DNA of 64,000 bases from Reyranella sp. (GTDB taxonomy: Bacteria > Pseudomonadota > Alphaproteobacteria > Reyranellales > Reyranellaceae): NCBI RefSeq assembly GCF_017305915.1, contig NZ_JAFKJN010000022.1, positions 1 through 64,000 of the forward strand, read 5' to 3'. A program made the translations under genes and the position numbers. Below are positions 34,908 to 42,659 of this stretch, piece after piece; within the stretch, counting starts at the first letter, position 1, and every line of letters begins with the position of its first letter. The notes under the pieces were generated by a model. It saw only the letters and a program-made list of their open reading frames with translations. It was not told where the DNA came from and did no database searches.

Positions 34908-35593
34908 GGCCCTACGTCATCTGCCATATGGTCAGCAGCGTCGACGGCCGCATCTGGGGCAGCCGCTGGCGGCCGAAGGCCAACGTCGTGCCCAACCTGT
35001 TCGAGACGCTGCACGACCGGATGGGCGGCGGCTCGTGGCTGTGCGGCCGGGTGACAGCGGAGGAGTTCGCCAAGGGCAAGGGGCAGGTCTATCCGCCGAC
35101 CGACCAGAAGCTCCCGCGCGAGAACTGGTACGCCACGCGCGACGCCAGGACCTGGGGCATCTTTCTCGACGCGCACGGCAAGGCGGTGTGGCAGCGCGCC
35201 GACATCGGCGGTGATGCGATCCTCGTGATCCTGACCGAGCAGGTGCCGGATTCGCACCTCGCGGGGCTCAGGAGCGACGGCGTCTCCTACATCTTCGCCG
35301 GCAAGACCGAGATCGACCTCGCGGCGGCGCTCGAGACGCTGAACCGCGAGCTCGGGATCGAGCGGCTGATGCTGGAGGGCGGCGGCGGGGCCAACGGCGC
35401 GCTGCTGCGGGCGAGCCTGGTCGACGAGCTGAGCCTGGTGATCACCGCCGCAATCGACGGCAGTTCGGGGGCGCCGACCGTGTTCAACTCCGGCGATACC
35501 GATCTTGGCCCGGCGCCGATCGAGAGCATGACCCTGATCGGCCACGAGGTCCTGGAGAAGGGCGCGGTCTGGCTGCGATACAAACTGGGTTAG
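34904..35593 (+). CDS. Dihydrofolate reductase family protein (RibD C-terminal-like)
   Basis: The 229-aa protein has the reductase fold of RibD C-terminal domains: MRPYVICHMVSSVDGRIWG, then GSWLCGRVTAEEF, VILTEQVPD and LMLEGGGGANGALLRASLVDE with the NADPH-binding glycine run. It may reduce a pterin- or pyrimidine-like substrate with NADPH, but riboflavin genes are absent here. It overlaps the MlrC-like gene start-to-stop, so they share a transcript. Stop at 35591-35593. Confidence 0.83.
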   Translation: MRPYVICHMVSSVDGRIWGSRWRPKANVVPNLFETLHDRMGGGSWLCGRVTAEEFAKGKGQVYPPTDQKLPRENWYATRDARTWGIFLDAHGKAVWQRADIGGDAILVILTEQVPDSHLAGLRSDGVSYIFAGKTEIDLAAALETLNRELGIERLMLEGGGGANGALLRASLVDELSLVITAAIDGSSGAPTVFNSGDTDLGPAPIESMTLIGHEVLEKGAVWLRYKLG

Positions 35594-35709
35594 TCGTCCA
35601 TTGCACATCGTCTTGTCGATCGCGACCGCCATTAACGAGGCCCGCCAGAAATGGAGAAAATGGGCGAAAATGGTCGGACATGTCAGACGCGCTTCCGACC
35701 GCGCGGCAA

Positions 35710-36186
35710 TCAGTCGGCGGCTTCCCTGTCGAGGAAGTGGAGCACGCCGTCGCTGCGCTCGCCCTTGAGGTAGCGGAACGTGCCGGCGCCTGTCGCGATG
35801 AGGTCGCCGTGCTGGTCGTAGATCTCGGTCTCGGCCGCGAAGGTGCTCTGGCTGGTCGACGGCCGCCAGGCGCCGAGGATGCTGAGCACGTCGCCGTCGC
35901 GCGCCGCCTTGATGAACTGCGTGGTGAAGGCCAGCGTGACGCTGAGCCGCCGCGCCGTTCCCGTCTCGTTGAAGGTGCAGGCGAAGCCCGAGGCGCTGTC
36001 GAGCAAGGTCATCAGCACGCCGCCATGCAGCAGGCCGTTGGCGTTGCACAGCTCGGGCCGAATTTTCAGTCGCATCTCGACGAAGCCGTGGCGCCACGCC
36101 ACGACCTCGTGCCCGATCAGTCCGTTGAAACCGCGGAACTCGTGAGACGCGACCGGCCGAGCATCGGCCGGTCGTTGGATTGCCAT
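35710..36186 (-). CDS. PaaI-type hotdog thioesterase
   Basis: The 158-aa hotdog-fold protein has NANGLLHGGVLMTLLDSASGFAC, the PaaI/YbgC-like motif with catalytic Asp region, and VTLAFTTQFIKAARDGDVL. It would hydrolyse acyl-CoA thioesters, often aromatic ones. It lies 21 bp downstream of the IclR gene on the same strand and is likely cotranscribed with it. Confidence 0.84.
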   Translation of the reverse strand: MAIQRPADARPVASHEFRGFNGLIGHEVVAWRHGFVEMRLKIRPELCNANGLLHGGVLMTLLDSASGFACTFNETGTARRLSVTLAFTTQFIKAARDGDVLSILGAWRPSTSQSTFAAETEIYDQHGDLIATGAGTFRYLKGERSDGVLHFLDREAAD

Positions 36187-36207
36187 CTGTCGGTCGTCGC
36201 CGTGGCT

Positions 36208-37149
36208 TTAGCGGCGGGCCATGGCGGACATCGGCGGGCGATGGCCGTTGCCGTTGCCGTTGGTCATCGGACGGCCGGCCGGCGCGACGGCAGCGCCGGC
36301 CGACGGCTGCGCCGCCATGCCGGTGCGGATGTCGCGCGCCACCTTGACCAGGCGCGGGCCCCAGTCGGCCTCGAGCCGGTCGCGGCTGATCTGGTAGATC
36401 GGCGCCGAAGCGTTCACGGCATAGGCCGCGGTGCCGTCGGTGTTGCGCAGCGGCACGCCGACGCCGCACAGCTCGGGCAGCCACTCGCCCCAGGTGACGC
36501 AGAAGCCGCGGTCGGCCAGCTCCTTGAACGAGCGCTCGAGGCCGGTCTTCACCTTGGTCCAGTCGTCGCGCCAGCGGCGGCGGATCGCATCGATCTGCTT
36601 GTTGCGGTCGACGTCGGGCAGCGAGAACAGATAGGCGCGGCCCATCGCCGTGCTCGCCATCGGCACGCGGGTGCCGACGTCATGGGTGATCGCCACCACC
36701 GACGGACCACGGCAGGCCTCGAGGTAGATCATCGAATGACGGTCGCGGCCGCCCAGCGCGGTCGAGGCGTTGAGCGCATGCGCGAGGGTCTCGAGCGGCT
36801 GGCGCGAGGCGCGGCGCACGTCCATCGACGAGATCGCGGCATAGCCGAGCGCCAGAACCGAGGCGCCGAGCTCGTACTTGCGGAAGCGGCGGATGTAGTT
36901 GAGGTAGCCCAGCTCGGTCAGCGTGTGGGTGAGGCGCGCCACCGTCGGCTTCGGCAGGCCTGTGCGATGGGCGATCTCCTGGTTGCCGAGCATGCCCTCG
37001 CCGGCGTGGAACGCGCGGAGGATATCGAGGCCGCGGGCCAGGGCCGTGACGAACTGGCGATCCTTGGCCGGGATGCCCTCAGCAAGCCCGTTTTCGACGG
37101 AGCTCTGCAGGGCCGCGGTTCGCGTGACGAGGTGGCTGACATTACCCAT
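36208..37149 (-). CDS. IclR-family transcriptional regulator
   Basis: The 313-aa protein has the IclR winged helix (ALARGLDILRAFHAGEGML, GNQEIAHRTGLPKPTVARLT) and the C-terminal ligand-binding GAF-like domain with YLEACRGPSVVAITHDVG and ASAPIYQISRDRL. A low-complexity Gly/Asn/Pro tail closes it. ATG 37149 follows AGGAGAG. IclR regulators of this type often control aromatic-acid genes; the PaaI-like gene just downstream supports that loosely. Confidence 0.9.
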   Translation of the reverse strand: MGNVSHLVTRTAALQSSVENGLAEGIPAKDRQFVTALARGLDILRAFHAGEGMLGNQEIAHRTGLPKPTVARLTHTLTELGYLNYIRRFRKYELGASVLALGYAAISSMDVRRASRQPLETLAHALNASTALGGRDRHSMIYLEACRGPSVVAITHDVGTRVPMASTAMGRAYLFSLPDVDRNKQIDAIRRRWRDDWTKVKTGLERSFKELADRGFCVTWGEWLPELCGVGVPLRNTDGTAAYAVNASAPIYQISRDRLEADWGPRLVKVARDIRTGMAAQPSAGAAVAPAGRPMTNGNGNGHRPPMSAMARR

Positions 37150-37164
37150 GGGTCGTTCTCTCCT

Positions 37165-37180
37165 ATGAATGGCTGTTCAT
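37165..37180. promoter_or_regulatory. Candidate IclR operator
   Basis: ATGAA-tggctg-TTCAT is a 16-bp inverted repeat 15 bp upstream of the IclR start, overlapping its ribosome-binding region. Size and place fit autorepression. The rest of 37181-37390 holds no gene; it should contain the xseB promoter, which I could not place with confidence. Confidence 0.35.
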
Positions 37181-37390
37181 TTCTGCGGGCCGAAAGCTGC
37201 CATCCACAGGAGAGCCCCGCAATGCGAGCAGGGGCATTTTGGTATGCGAACGTGCAAGGCCGCCATGTCACAATGGCGGGATTCGCTGTCAGGAGTTGTG
37301 CAAGCTCTAAGGCCTTCGCGCAAATGGACGATTTCCACTTCCCCCGGCCGGCTGTGCTACCATTGGCCTTCCCCCTGAAAGAGGCGCCCT

Positions 37391-37645
37391 GTGGCCAAAG
37401 AACCTATCGTCCCTAAGGACATCGCCAGCCTGTCTTTCGAAGACGCCCTGAAGGAGCTCGAGGGCATCGTCCAGCAGCTCGAGCGCGGCCAGGTGAAGCT
37501 AGACGAGGCGATCACGGCCTATGAGCGTGGTGCATTGCTCAAGCGCCACTGCGAGCAAAAACTTGCCGAGGCCAAGATGAAGGTCGAGAAGATCGTGTTC
37601 TCCGCCGACGGCACCGTCAGCAGCCAACCCGCCGAAACAGCCTGA
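37391..37645 (+). CDS. xseB: Exodeoxyribonuclease VII small subunit
   Basis: The 84-aa protein starts at GTG 37391 and has the family signature FEDALKELEGIVQQLERGQVKLDEAITAYERG followed by a long charged helix, the usual length for XseB. It binds the large subunit XseA in a coiled-coil complex that trims single-stranded DNA. It heads the xseB-ispA-dxs operon, a common order in alphaproteobacteria; xseA is not in the window. Confidence 0.93.
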   Translation: MAKEPIVPKDIASLSFEDALKELEGIVQQLERGQVKLDEAITAYERGALLKRHCEQKLAEAKMKVEKIVFSADGTVSSQPAETA

Positions 37646-37666
37646 CGTAACGTACGCTTTCGTCCC

Positions 37667-38587
37667 ATGCCCCTATCGTCGTTCAGTGCGTTCGAGCCGG
37701 CTTTGGCCTATGCGGCCTCGTCGACCGAGCAGACCATGGATCGCCTGCTGCCACGCCGCTACCCGGAAGGGGGCGACGCCGGCGAGGCGCGCGTCTTCGA
37801 CGCCATGCGCTATTCCAGCCTCGGCGGCGGCAAGCGGCTGCGCGCGTTCTTCGTGCTGGCCAGCGCCACGTTGTTCAAGGTCGGTGCAACGCCGGCGCTG
37901 CGCACCGCCAGCGCCATCGAGTTCCTGCACGCCTATTCGTTGATCCACGACGATCTGCCGGCGATGGACGACGACGATCTGCGCCGCGGCAAGCCGACCT
38001 GCCACAAGCAATTCGACGAAGCGACGGCGATCCTGGCCGGCGATGCGCTGCAGGCGCTGGCCTTCGAGGTGCTGGCGCACGAGGGCACGCACGGCGATCC
38101 GGCGGTGCGCACGGCGCTGGTGTCGGAGCTTGCCAAGGCCGCCGGCGCGCAGGGTATGGTCGGCGGCCAGATGCTCGACCTGATGGCCGAGACTCAAGCC
38201 CAGACGTCGATCGGCGCCATCACGCGGCTGCAGCGGCTGAAGACCGGGGCGCTGATCTCGTTTTCCTGCATGGCCGGGGCGATCCTCGGCAAGGCGGCCG
38301 AGCCGCTCAGGGTTGCACTTGCGGCCTATGCGCACGATCTTGGGTTGGCGTTCCAGATCGTCGACGATCTGCTCGACGTCGAAGGCGACGCGGCCACGCT
38401 CGGCAAGGCGACCAACAAGGATGCCGCTGCCGGCAAGGCGACGTTTGTGTCGATCCTCGGGCTGGAGCGGGCGCGGTCACAGGCTGCACTGCTTGCGCAA
38501 CAAGCGGCCGACCATCTCGAGCCCTTCGGGCCCAAGGCTGAGCTGCTGAAGCAGGCCGCCAAATTCGTGGTGACGCGTCGTGCGTGA
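37667..38587 (+). CDS. ispA: Farnesyl diphosphate synthase (polyprenyl synthetase)
   Basis: The 306-aa isoprenyl diphosphate synthase has both aspartate-rich motifs: LIHDDLPAMDDDDLRRG (first) and FQIVDDLLDVEGD (second), and GGKRLRAFFVL at the N-terminus. The two residues before the first motif are small and not aromatic enough to fix the chain length, but position between xseB and dxs indicates IspA, condensing IPP with DMAPP and GPP to farnesyl diphosphate in the cytoplasm. Confidence 0.93.
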   Translation: MPLSSFSAFEPALAYAASSTEQTMDRLLPRRYPEGGDAGEARVFDAMRYSSLGGGKRLRAFFVLASATLFKVGATPALRTASAIEFLHAYSLIHDDLPAMDDDDLRRGKPTCHKQFDEATAILAGDALQALAFEVLAHEGTHGDPAVRTALVSELAKAAGAQGMVGGQMLDLMAETQAQTSIGAITRLQRLKTGALISFSCMAGAILGKAAEPLRVALAAYAHDLGLAFQIVDDLLDVEGDAATLGKATNKDAAAGKATFVSILGLERARSQAALLAQQAADHLEPFGPKAELLKQAAKFVVTRRA

Positions 38588-38613
38588 ACATTCGGCTCCA
38601 CAACTTCTCAACA

Positions 38614-38644
38614 TCGTATGGTCTAACCTCGTATGGTCTATAGT
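38614..38644 (+). promoter_or_regulatory. Direct repeat and possible -10 upstream of dxs
   Basis: TCGTATGGTCTA occurs twice (38614-38625 and 38629-38640), 15 bp apart. The second copy runs into TATAGT (38639-38644), a possible -10 only 9 bp before the dxs ATG, which would give a nearly leaderless message. No Shine-Dalgarno sequence is visible before ATG 38653. Confidence 0.3.
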
Positions 38645-38652
38645 GTGACGCC

Positions 38653-40569
38653 ATGACCGGTCAGAGTTCGACACCACTGCTCGATACCGTCAACGTGCCG
38701 GCCGACATCCGTCGGCTGCGGCCCGAGCAGCTGCGCCAGCTTGCCGACGAACTGCGCCAGGAGACGGTCTCGGCCGTCTCGGTCACCGGCGGCCATCTCG
38801 GCGCGGGACTGGGCGTGGTCGAGCTCACCGTCGCGCTGCACTACATCTTCGACACGCCGCGCGATCGTTTGATCTGGGACGTCGGCCACCAGGCCTATCC
38901 GCACAAGATCGTCACCGGCCGCCGCAGCCGGATCCGCACGCTGCGGCAGGAGAACGGACTCTCGGGCTTCACCAAGCGCAGCGAGAGCGAATACGACCCG
39001 TTCGGCGCGGCGCACTCCTCGACCTCGATCTCGGCGGGGCTCGGCATGGCGGTGGCGCGCGACCTCGCCGGCAACAACAACAACGTGATCGCGGTGATCG
39101 GCGACGGCGCGATGAGCGCCGGCATGGCCTACGAGGCGATGAACAACGCCGGCCACCTGCGCAGCCGGCTGATCGTGATCCTGAACGACAACGACATGTC
39201 GATCGCGCCGCCGGTCGGTGCGATGTCGGCGCACCTGTCGCGCCTGCTGTCGGGGCAGCCCTACGTCACGCTGCGCAATCTCGGCCGCTCGGTCGCCGAG
39301 GTGCTGCCGCGGCCGCTCGAGATGGCGGCGCGCCGCGCCGAGGAGTTTGCGCGCGGCTTCGTCGCCGGCGGCACGCTGTTCGACGAGATGGGCTTCTATT
39401 ACGTCGGCCCGGTCGACGGCCACAATCTCGACCATCTGCTGCCGGTGCTGCGCAACGCCCGCGACAGCCGGCTCGACAAGCCGATCCTGGTCCATGCCGT
39501 CACCAAGAAGGGCAAGGGCTATCCGCCGGCCGAGGCCAGCGCCGACAAGTACCACGGCGTGGTCAAGTTCGACGTCATCACCGGCAAGCAGGCCAAGCCG
39601 GTGGCCAATGCGCCGGCTTTCCAGGCGGTGTTCGCCAAGGCGCTGATCGCCGAGGCCGAGGTCGACAAGAAGATCGTCGCCATCACCGCCGCGATGCCGT
39701 CGGGCACCAGCCTCGACAAGTTCGCCGAGCGCTTCCCCGAGCGGACGTTCGACGTCGGCATCGCCGAGCAGCATGGCGTCACCTTCGCCGCGGGGCTCGC
39801 CACCGAGGGCTTCAAGCCGTTCGCGGCGATCTACTCGACCTTCCTGCAGCGCGCCTTCGACCAGGTGGTGCACGACGTCGCCATCCAGAGGCTGCCGGTG
39901 CGCTTCGCCATCGATCGCGCCGGCCTGGTCGGCGCCGACGGCGCGACCCATGCCGGCTCGTTCGACGTCGCCTATCTCTCGTGCCTGCCGGACTTCGTGG
40001 TGATGGCCGCGGCCGACGAGCTCGACCTGATGCACATGGTGGCGACGGCGGCGGCGATCGACGACCGGCCCTCGGCCTTCCGCTATCCGCGCGGCGAGGG
40101 CGTCGGCATCGAGCTGCCGGCCAAGGGCACGCCGCTGGAGATCGGCAAGGGCCGCATCCTGCGCGAGGGCACCAAGATCGCGATCCTGAACCTGGGCGCG
40201 CGGCTCGCCGAATGCCTGACCGCCGCCGAGGATCTCGCGGCCAAGGGGCTCAGCACGACGGTGGCCGATGCGCGCTTCGCCAAGCCGCTCGACACCAAGC
40301 TGGTCGAACGCCTGGCGCGCGAGCACGAGGTGCTGATCACCATCGAGGAGGGCTCGGTCGGCGGCTTCGCCAGCCACGTGCTGCAGCATCTGGCGACCAC
40401 CGGCATGCTCGACCACGGCCTCAAGGTCCGCCCGATGGTGCTGCCCGACCGCTTCATCGACCACGCCTCGCCGGCCCGCCAGTACGCCGAGGCGGGCCTC
40501 GACGCGCCGCACATCGTGGCGACGGCGCTGGCGGCGCTCGGCCAGCGGGCGGAGCGGGCGCGGGGATAG
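38653..40569 (+). CDS. dxs: 1-deoxy-D-xylulose-5-phosphate synthase
   Basis: The 638-aa thiamine-diphosphate enzyme makes DXP from pyruvate and glyceraldehyde-3-phosphate, the first step of the MEP isoprenoid pathway. TPP motif GDGAMSAGMAYEAMNNAG and the DXS-typical SGFTKRSESEYD and DVGIAEQHGVTFAAGLA are present; full length. It completes xseB-ispA-dxs. In many alphaproteobacteria tlyA follows directly; here tlyA lies 8.3 kb away, beyond the CRISPR-Cas9 locus. Confidence 0.96.
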   Translation: MTGQSSTPLLDTVNVPADIRRLRPEQLRQLADELRQETVSAVSVTGGHLGAGLGVVELTVALHYIFDTPRDRLIWDVGHQAYPHKIVTGRRSRIRTLRQENGLSGFTKRSESEYDPFGAAHSSTSISAGLGMAVARDLAGNNNNVIAVIGDGAMSAGMAYEAMNNAGHLRSRLIVILNDNDMSIAPPVGAMSAHLSRLLSGQPYVTLRNLGRSVAEVLPRPLEMAARRAEEFARGFVAGGTLFDEMGFYYVGPVDGHNLDHLLPVLRNARDSRLDKPILVHAVTKKGKGYPPAEASADKYHGVVKFDVITGKQAKPVANAPAFQAVFAKALIAEAEVDKKIVAITAAMPSGTSLDKFAERFPERTFDVGIAEQHGVTFAAGLATEGFKPFAAIYSTFLQRAFDQVVHDVAIQRLPVRFAIDRAGLVGADGATHAGSFDVAYLSCLPDFVVMAAADELDLMHMVATAAAIDDRPSAFRYPRGEGVGIELPAKGTPLEIGKGRILREGTKIAILNLGARLAECLTAAEDLAAKGLSTTVADARFAKPLDTKLVERLAREHEVLITIEEGSVGGFASHVLQHLATTGMLDHGLKVRPMVLPDRFIDHASPARQYAEAGLDAPHIVATALAALGQRAERARG

Positions 40570-41060
40570 GCGGCTTCACGCCTGGATCGAGCGGCCGAAG
40601 AACGACGTCGCCCAACAATTCGAAGCCGTCGCAGACGATGCGGATGGGGGCGATTTCCGCAGGATGCGCATCAGGCGGCAGGCCTCCCTGGATCTTGTAG
40701 TTCCTGATGCCGAGGCTGCGTCGCCTTCGCCATTTGCTTCTCATGTCGGCCAGGTTGGCGGCTTGAGATGCGAGGAAGAGATGATCCGGATTGACGCAGC
40801 GGCGTTGATCGCAGCGATGACAAACGACCATGCCGCGGCGAATCGGACCATGCTTGATGGACCAGGACCAGCGGTGAGCAAAGAGTGTGCGGCCGCCGTA
40901 GTTGTACGCGGCCGTATCCGCTTTGCGAGGCATGGCCTTGCCAGATCAGGCAACCCGAAAGCGGGTCGGGCTTCGTCCAGAAGGCAAGGCGCCGTTGGGC
41001 TGTCCAGGAAGGGTGACTGTAGCGTCGTCGGGTATGCGCGCGCGGATGTGTCTTCTTCAT
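40570..41060 (-). pseudogene. Frameshifted phage-type HNH endonuclease remnant
   Basis: The minus strand encodes an HNH endonuclease in two frames. The N-terminal part (FWTKPDPLSGCLIWQG, then SGYGR) lies in one frame up to about 40912. The HNH core (GGRTLFAHRWSWSIKHGP, VVCHRCDQRRCVNPDHLFL) continues in another from about 40905, so a frameshift breaks the gene within the GYGR/YNYGG region. The open frame of the second part runs on antisense into dxs, so the natural stop also seems lost. Such enzymes are usually carried by phages or homing elements. Confidence 0.65.
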
Positions 41061-41159
41061 CGGCGCATTTTATGCGTGCAGCCACTTGGCACCTATTATG
41101 GGCAATGGCTTTTGCTATTCCTTAGGAACGCGCACCCCAAAAACGCGGTCCATTGGCCA

Positions 41160-41192
41160 AAAAGCGGCGCTCGCGCGCCGCTTATCCACAGG
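41160..41192 (+). repeat. Left 33-bp direct repeat flanking the CRISPR-Cas locus (terminator-like hairpin)
   Basis: AAGCGGCGC-tcgc-GCGCCGCTT is a 9-bp hairpin preceded by an A-run and followed by ATCCACAGG. The same 33 bp with two substitutions occurs in the same orientation at 46851-46883, on the other side of the locus. TTATCCACA at 41182-41190 matches the DnaA-box consensus, but as a single site. Confidence 0.75.
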
Positions 41193-41309
41193 ATCTTGTG
41201 GGCCGAAAGAAGATCGTTCGGGTGTGTACTCGGGATGAGTGTGGCGCAATCGCATCATCAACGAGGCGCGGCGGAATCATCCGGATGTGGCGAGGGCGTC
41301 AGCATCGCC
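41193..41309. other. Gene-free stretch before the first CRISPR repeat
   Basis: This 117-bp stretch lies upstream of the first repeat with respect to crRNA transcription and could act as leader. It is not AT-rich and shows no obvious promoter; no gene is recognised in it. The open frames that cross it also run through the repeats and are artefacts. Confidence 0.4.
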
Positions 41310-42272
41310 GCCGTGGTTTCTCCCTACCGACTTCCCATTGGTAGGCTCGCCTCGGCCGAGGCCATCACCGCATCGGGGCCGTGGTTTCCCTACCGACTTC
41401 CCATTGGTAGGCTTCTGGTACTCGGTGAAGGGCTGGGGCCGCGGCCGTGGTTTCCCTACCGACTTCCCATTGGTAGGCTACACCCATGGCGCGGGTCGCC
41501 CAGCGGGCGGCCGTGGTTTCCCTACCGACTTCCCATTGGTAGGCTACGGCCGGCCGATGGGACTCGCCGCCGCGAGCCGTGGTTTCCCTACCGACTTCCC
41601 ATTGGTAGGCTAACGCCGACACCGGCAGCGCCGACCTGGTGGCCGTGGTTTCCCTACCGACTTCCCATTGGTAGGCTGTCTCCGAGGTCGAGGGCTTCAA
41701 GCGGGCGGCCGTGGTTTCCCTACCGACTTCCCATTGGTAGGCTTTTGAGCATGTCCGAGGGACGCTATGCGGGAGCCGTGGTTTCCCTACCGACTTCCCA
41801 TTGGTAGGCTTTTCCCTGTCGAACTGGCGGAAGTGACGAAGCCGTGGTTTCCCTACCGACTTCCCATTGGTAGGCTTATGGCATTGTAGGCGGGAGCATG
41901 GTATTCGCCGTGGTTTCCCTACCGACTTCCCATTGGTAGGCTTTGACCGAAGAACGAGAACTCGGCCAGCACGCCGTGGTTTCCCTACCGACTTCCCATT
42001 GGTAGGCTTCACCGTCCCGGCCACCGCTACCGAGCTGGGCCGTGGTTTCCCTACCGACTTCCCATTGGTAGGCTTTCGGCCAACGACTTCAGCGCGCCGC
42101 GCGAGCCGTGGTTTCCCTACCGACTTCCCATTGGTAGGCTGCTGGGGATGGTGTGATGCTGGCTTACTGCGCCGTGGTTTCCCTACCGACTTCCCATTGG
42201 TAGGCTCCTTCGGTCGCGCCGTGCGCCTCCATATTGGCCGTGGTTTCCCTACCGACTTCCCATTGGTAGGCT
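41310..42272 (+). CRISPR. Type II-C CRISPR array, 15 repeats and 14 spacers
   Basis: The 36-bp repeat begins GCCGTGGTTTCCC, ends CCCATTGGTAGGCT and recurs 15 times. Spacers are 30 bp, except the seventh (41744-41774) at 31 bp. Repeats 2-15 look identical; the first (41310-41347) has a 2-bp TC insertion after GTTTC. The repeat contains CCTACC and GGTAGG, which can pair. The direction is plus, because the plus-strand tracrRNA candidate at 46642 carries the matching anti-repeat. The last nine bases, TGGTAGGCT, fit an extended -10 promoter, as in Neisseria II-C repeats, so each spacer may be transcribed from its own upstream repeat. Confidence 0.97.
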
Positions 42273-42295
42273 TGCTTCGCGGCAAGAACTTGAAA

Positions 42296-42338
42296 CTGCT
42301 CTGATTTCTGCTCTCCCCGAGAGCTGAAATCAGAGCAG
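42296..42338. terminator. Strong hairpin between CRISPR array and cas2
   Basis: CTGCTCTGATTTC (42296-42308) pairs perfectly with 42326-42338; inside, GCTCTC-ccc-GAGAGC continues the stem after one mismatch, giving about 19 bp. It contains the cas2 stop codon and starts 24 bp after the last repeat, so it can stop transcription of both the array (plus) and the cas operon (minus). Confidence 0.7.
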
Positions 42339-42659
42339 GACCATCTGCTGAGACGCGACGCGCTCATTTTTTTTCGCCTCGCCGAGTAGCAGACGCATTC
42401 TCGCATATTGCTTGTCCGTCACCTGAAGCGCGCGCACGCTACCTTTCGGGGGCAGGTTCTTTGTTACGCGCTGGACATGTTTGGAGGCTGCATCCTCTCC
42501 CCGTGCCACGCGCGCGTAAACCGAATACTGCAGCATCATATAGCCGTCGTCCTTCAGAAAGTTGCGGAAACGCGTCGCCGAGCGGCGCTCGGCCGTCGTG
42601 CCCACGGGCAAATCGAAGAAGACGAACAGCCACAAGATCCGAGTCTCCTCCGCCTTCAT
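42330..42659 (-). CDS. cas2: CRISPR-associated endoribonuclease/adaptation protein Cas2
   Basis: The 109-aa protein has the Cas2 ferredoxin-like start ILWLFVFFDLPVGT with the conserved Asp, followed by ATRFRNFLKDDGYMMLQYSVYAR, typical for type II Cas2. It forms the spacer-integration complex with Cas1 as the structural dimer. Its start overlaps the cas1 stop as ATGA, and its end lies in a hairpin that also borders the array. It is the last gene of the cas9-cas1-cas2 operon. Confidence 0.96.
   Translation of the reverse strand: MKAEETRILWLFVFFDLPVGTTAERRSATRFRNFLKDDGYMMLQYSVYARVARGEDAASKHVQRVTKNLPPKGSVRALQVTDKQYARMRLLLGEAKKNERVASQQMVLL

Noticed and set aside
41182..41190. DnaA-box-like TTATCCACA here and at 11269, with a near match at 46876
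   Set aside because: Single scattered sites with no cluster, AT-rich unwinding region or dnaA/dnaN/parAB genes; not an origin.
40902..42406. Long open frames of up to about 300 codons on both strands across the repeat array
   Set aside because: They are repeat translations: the 66-bp period is a multiple of three, so the frame stays open. The peptides consist of the repeated segment and random spacers.
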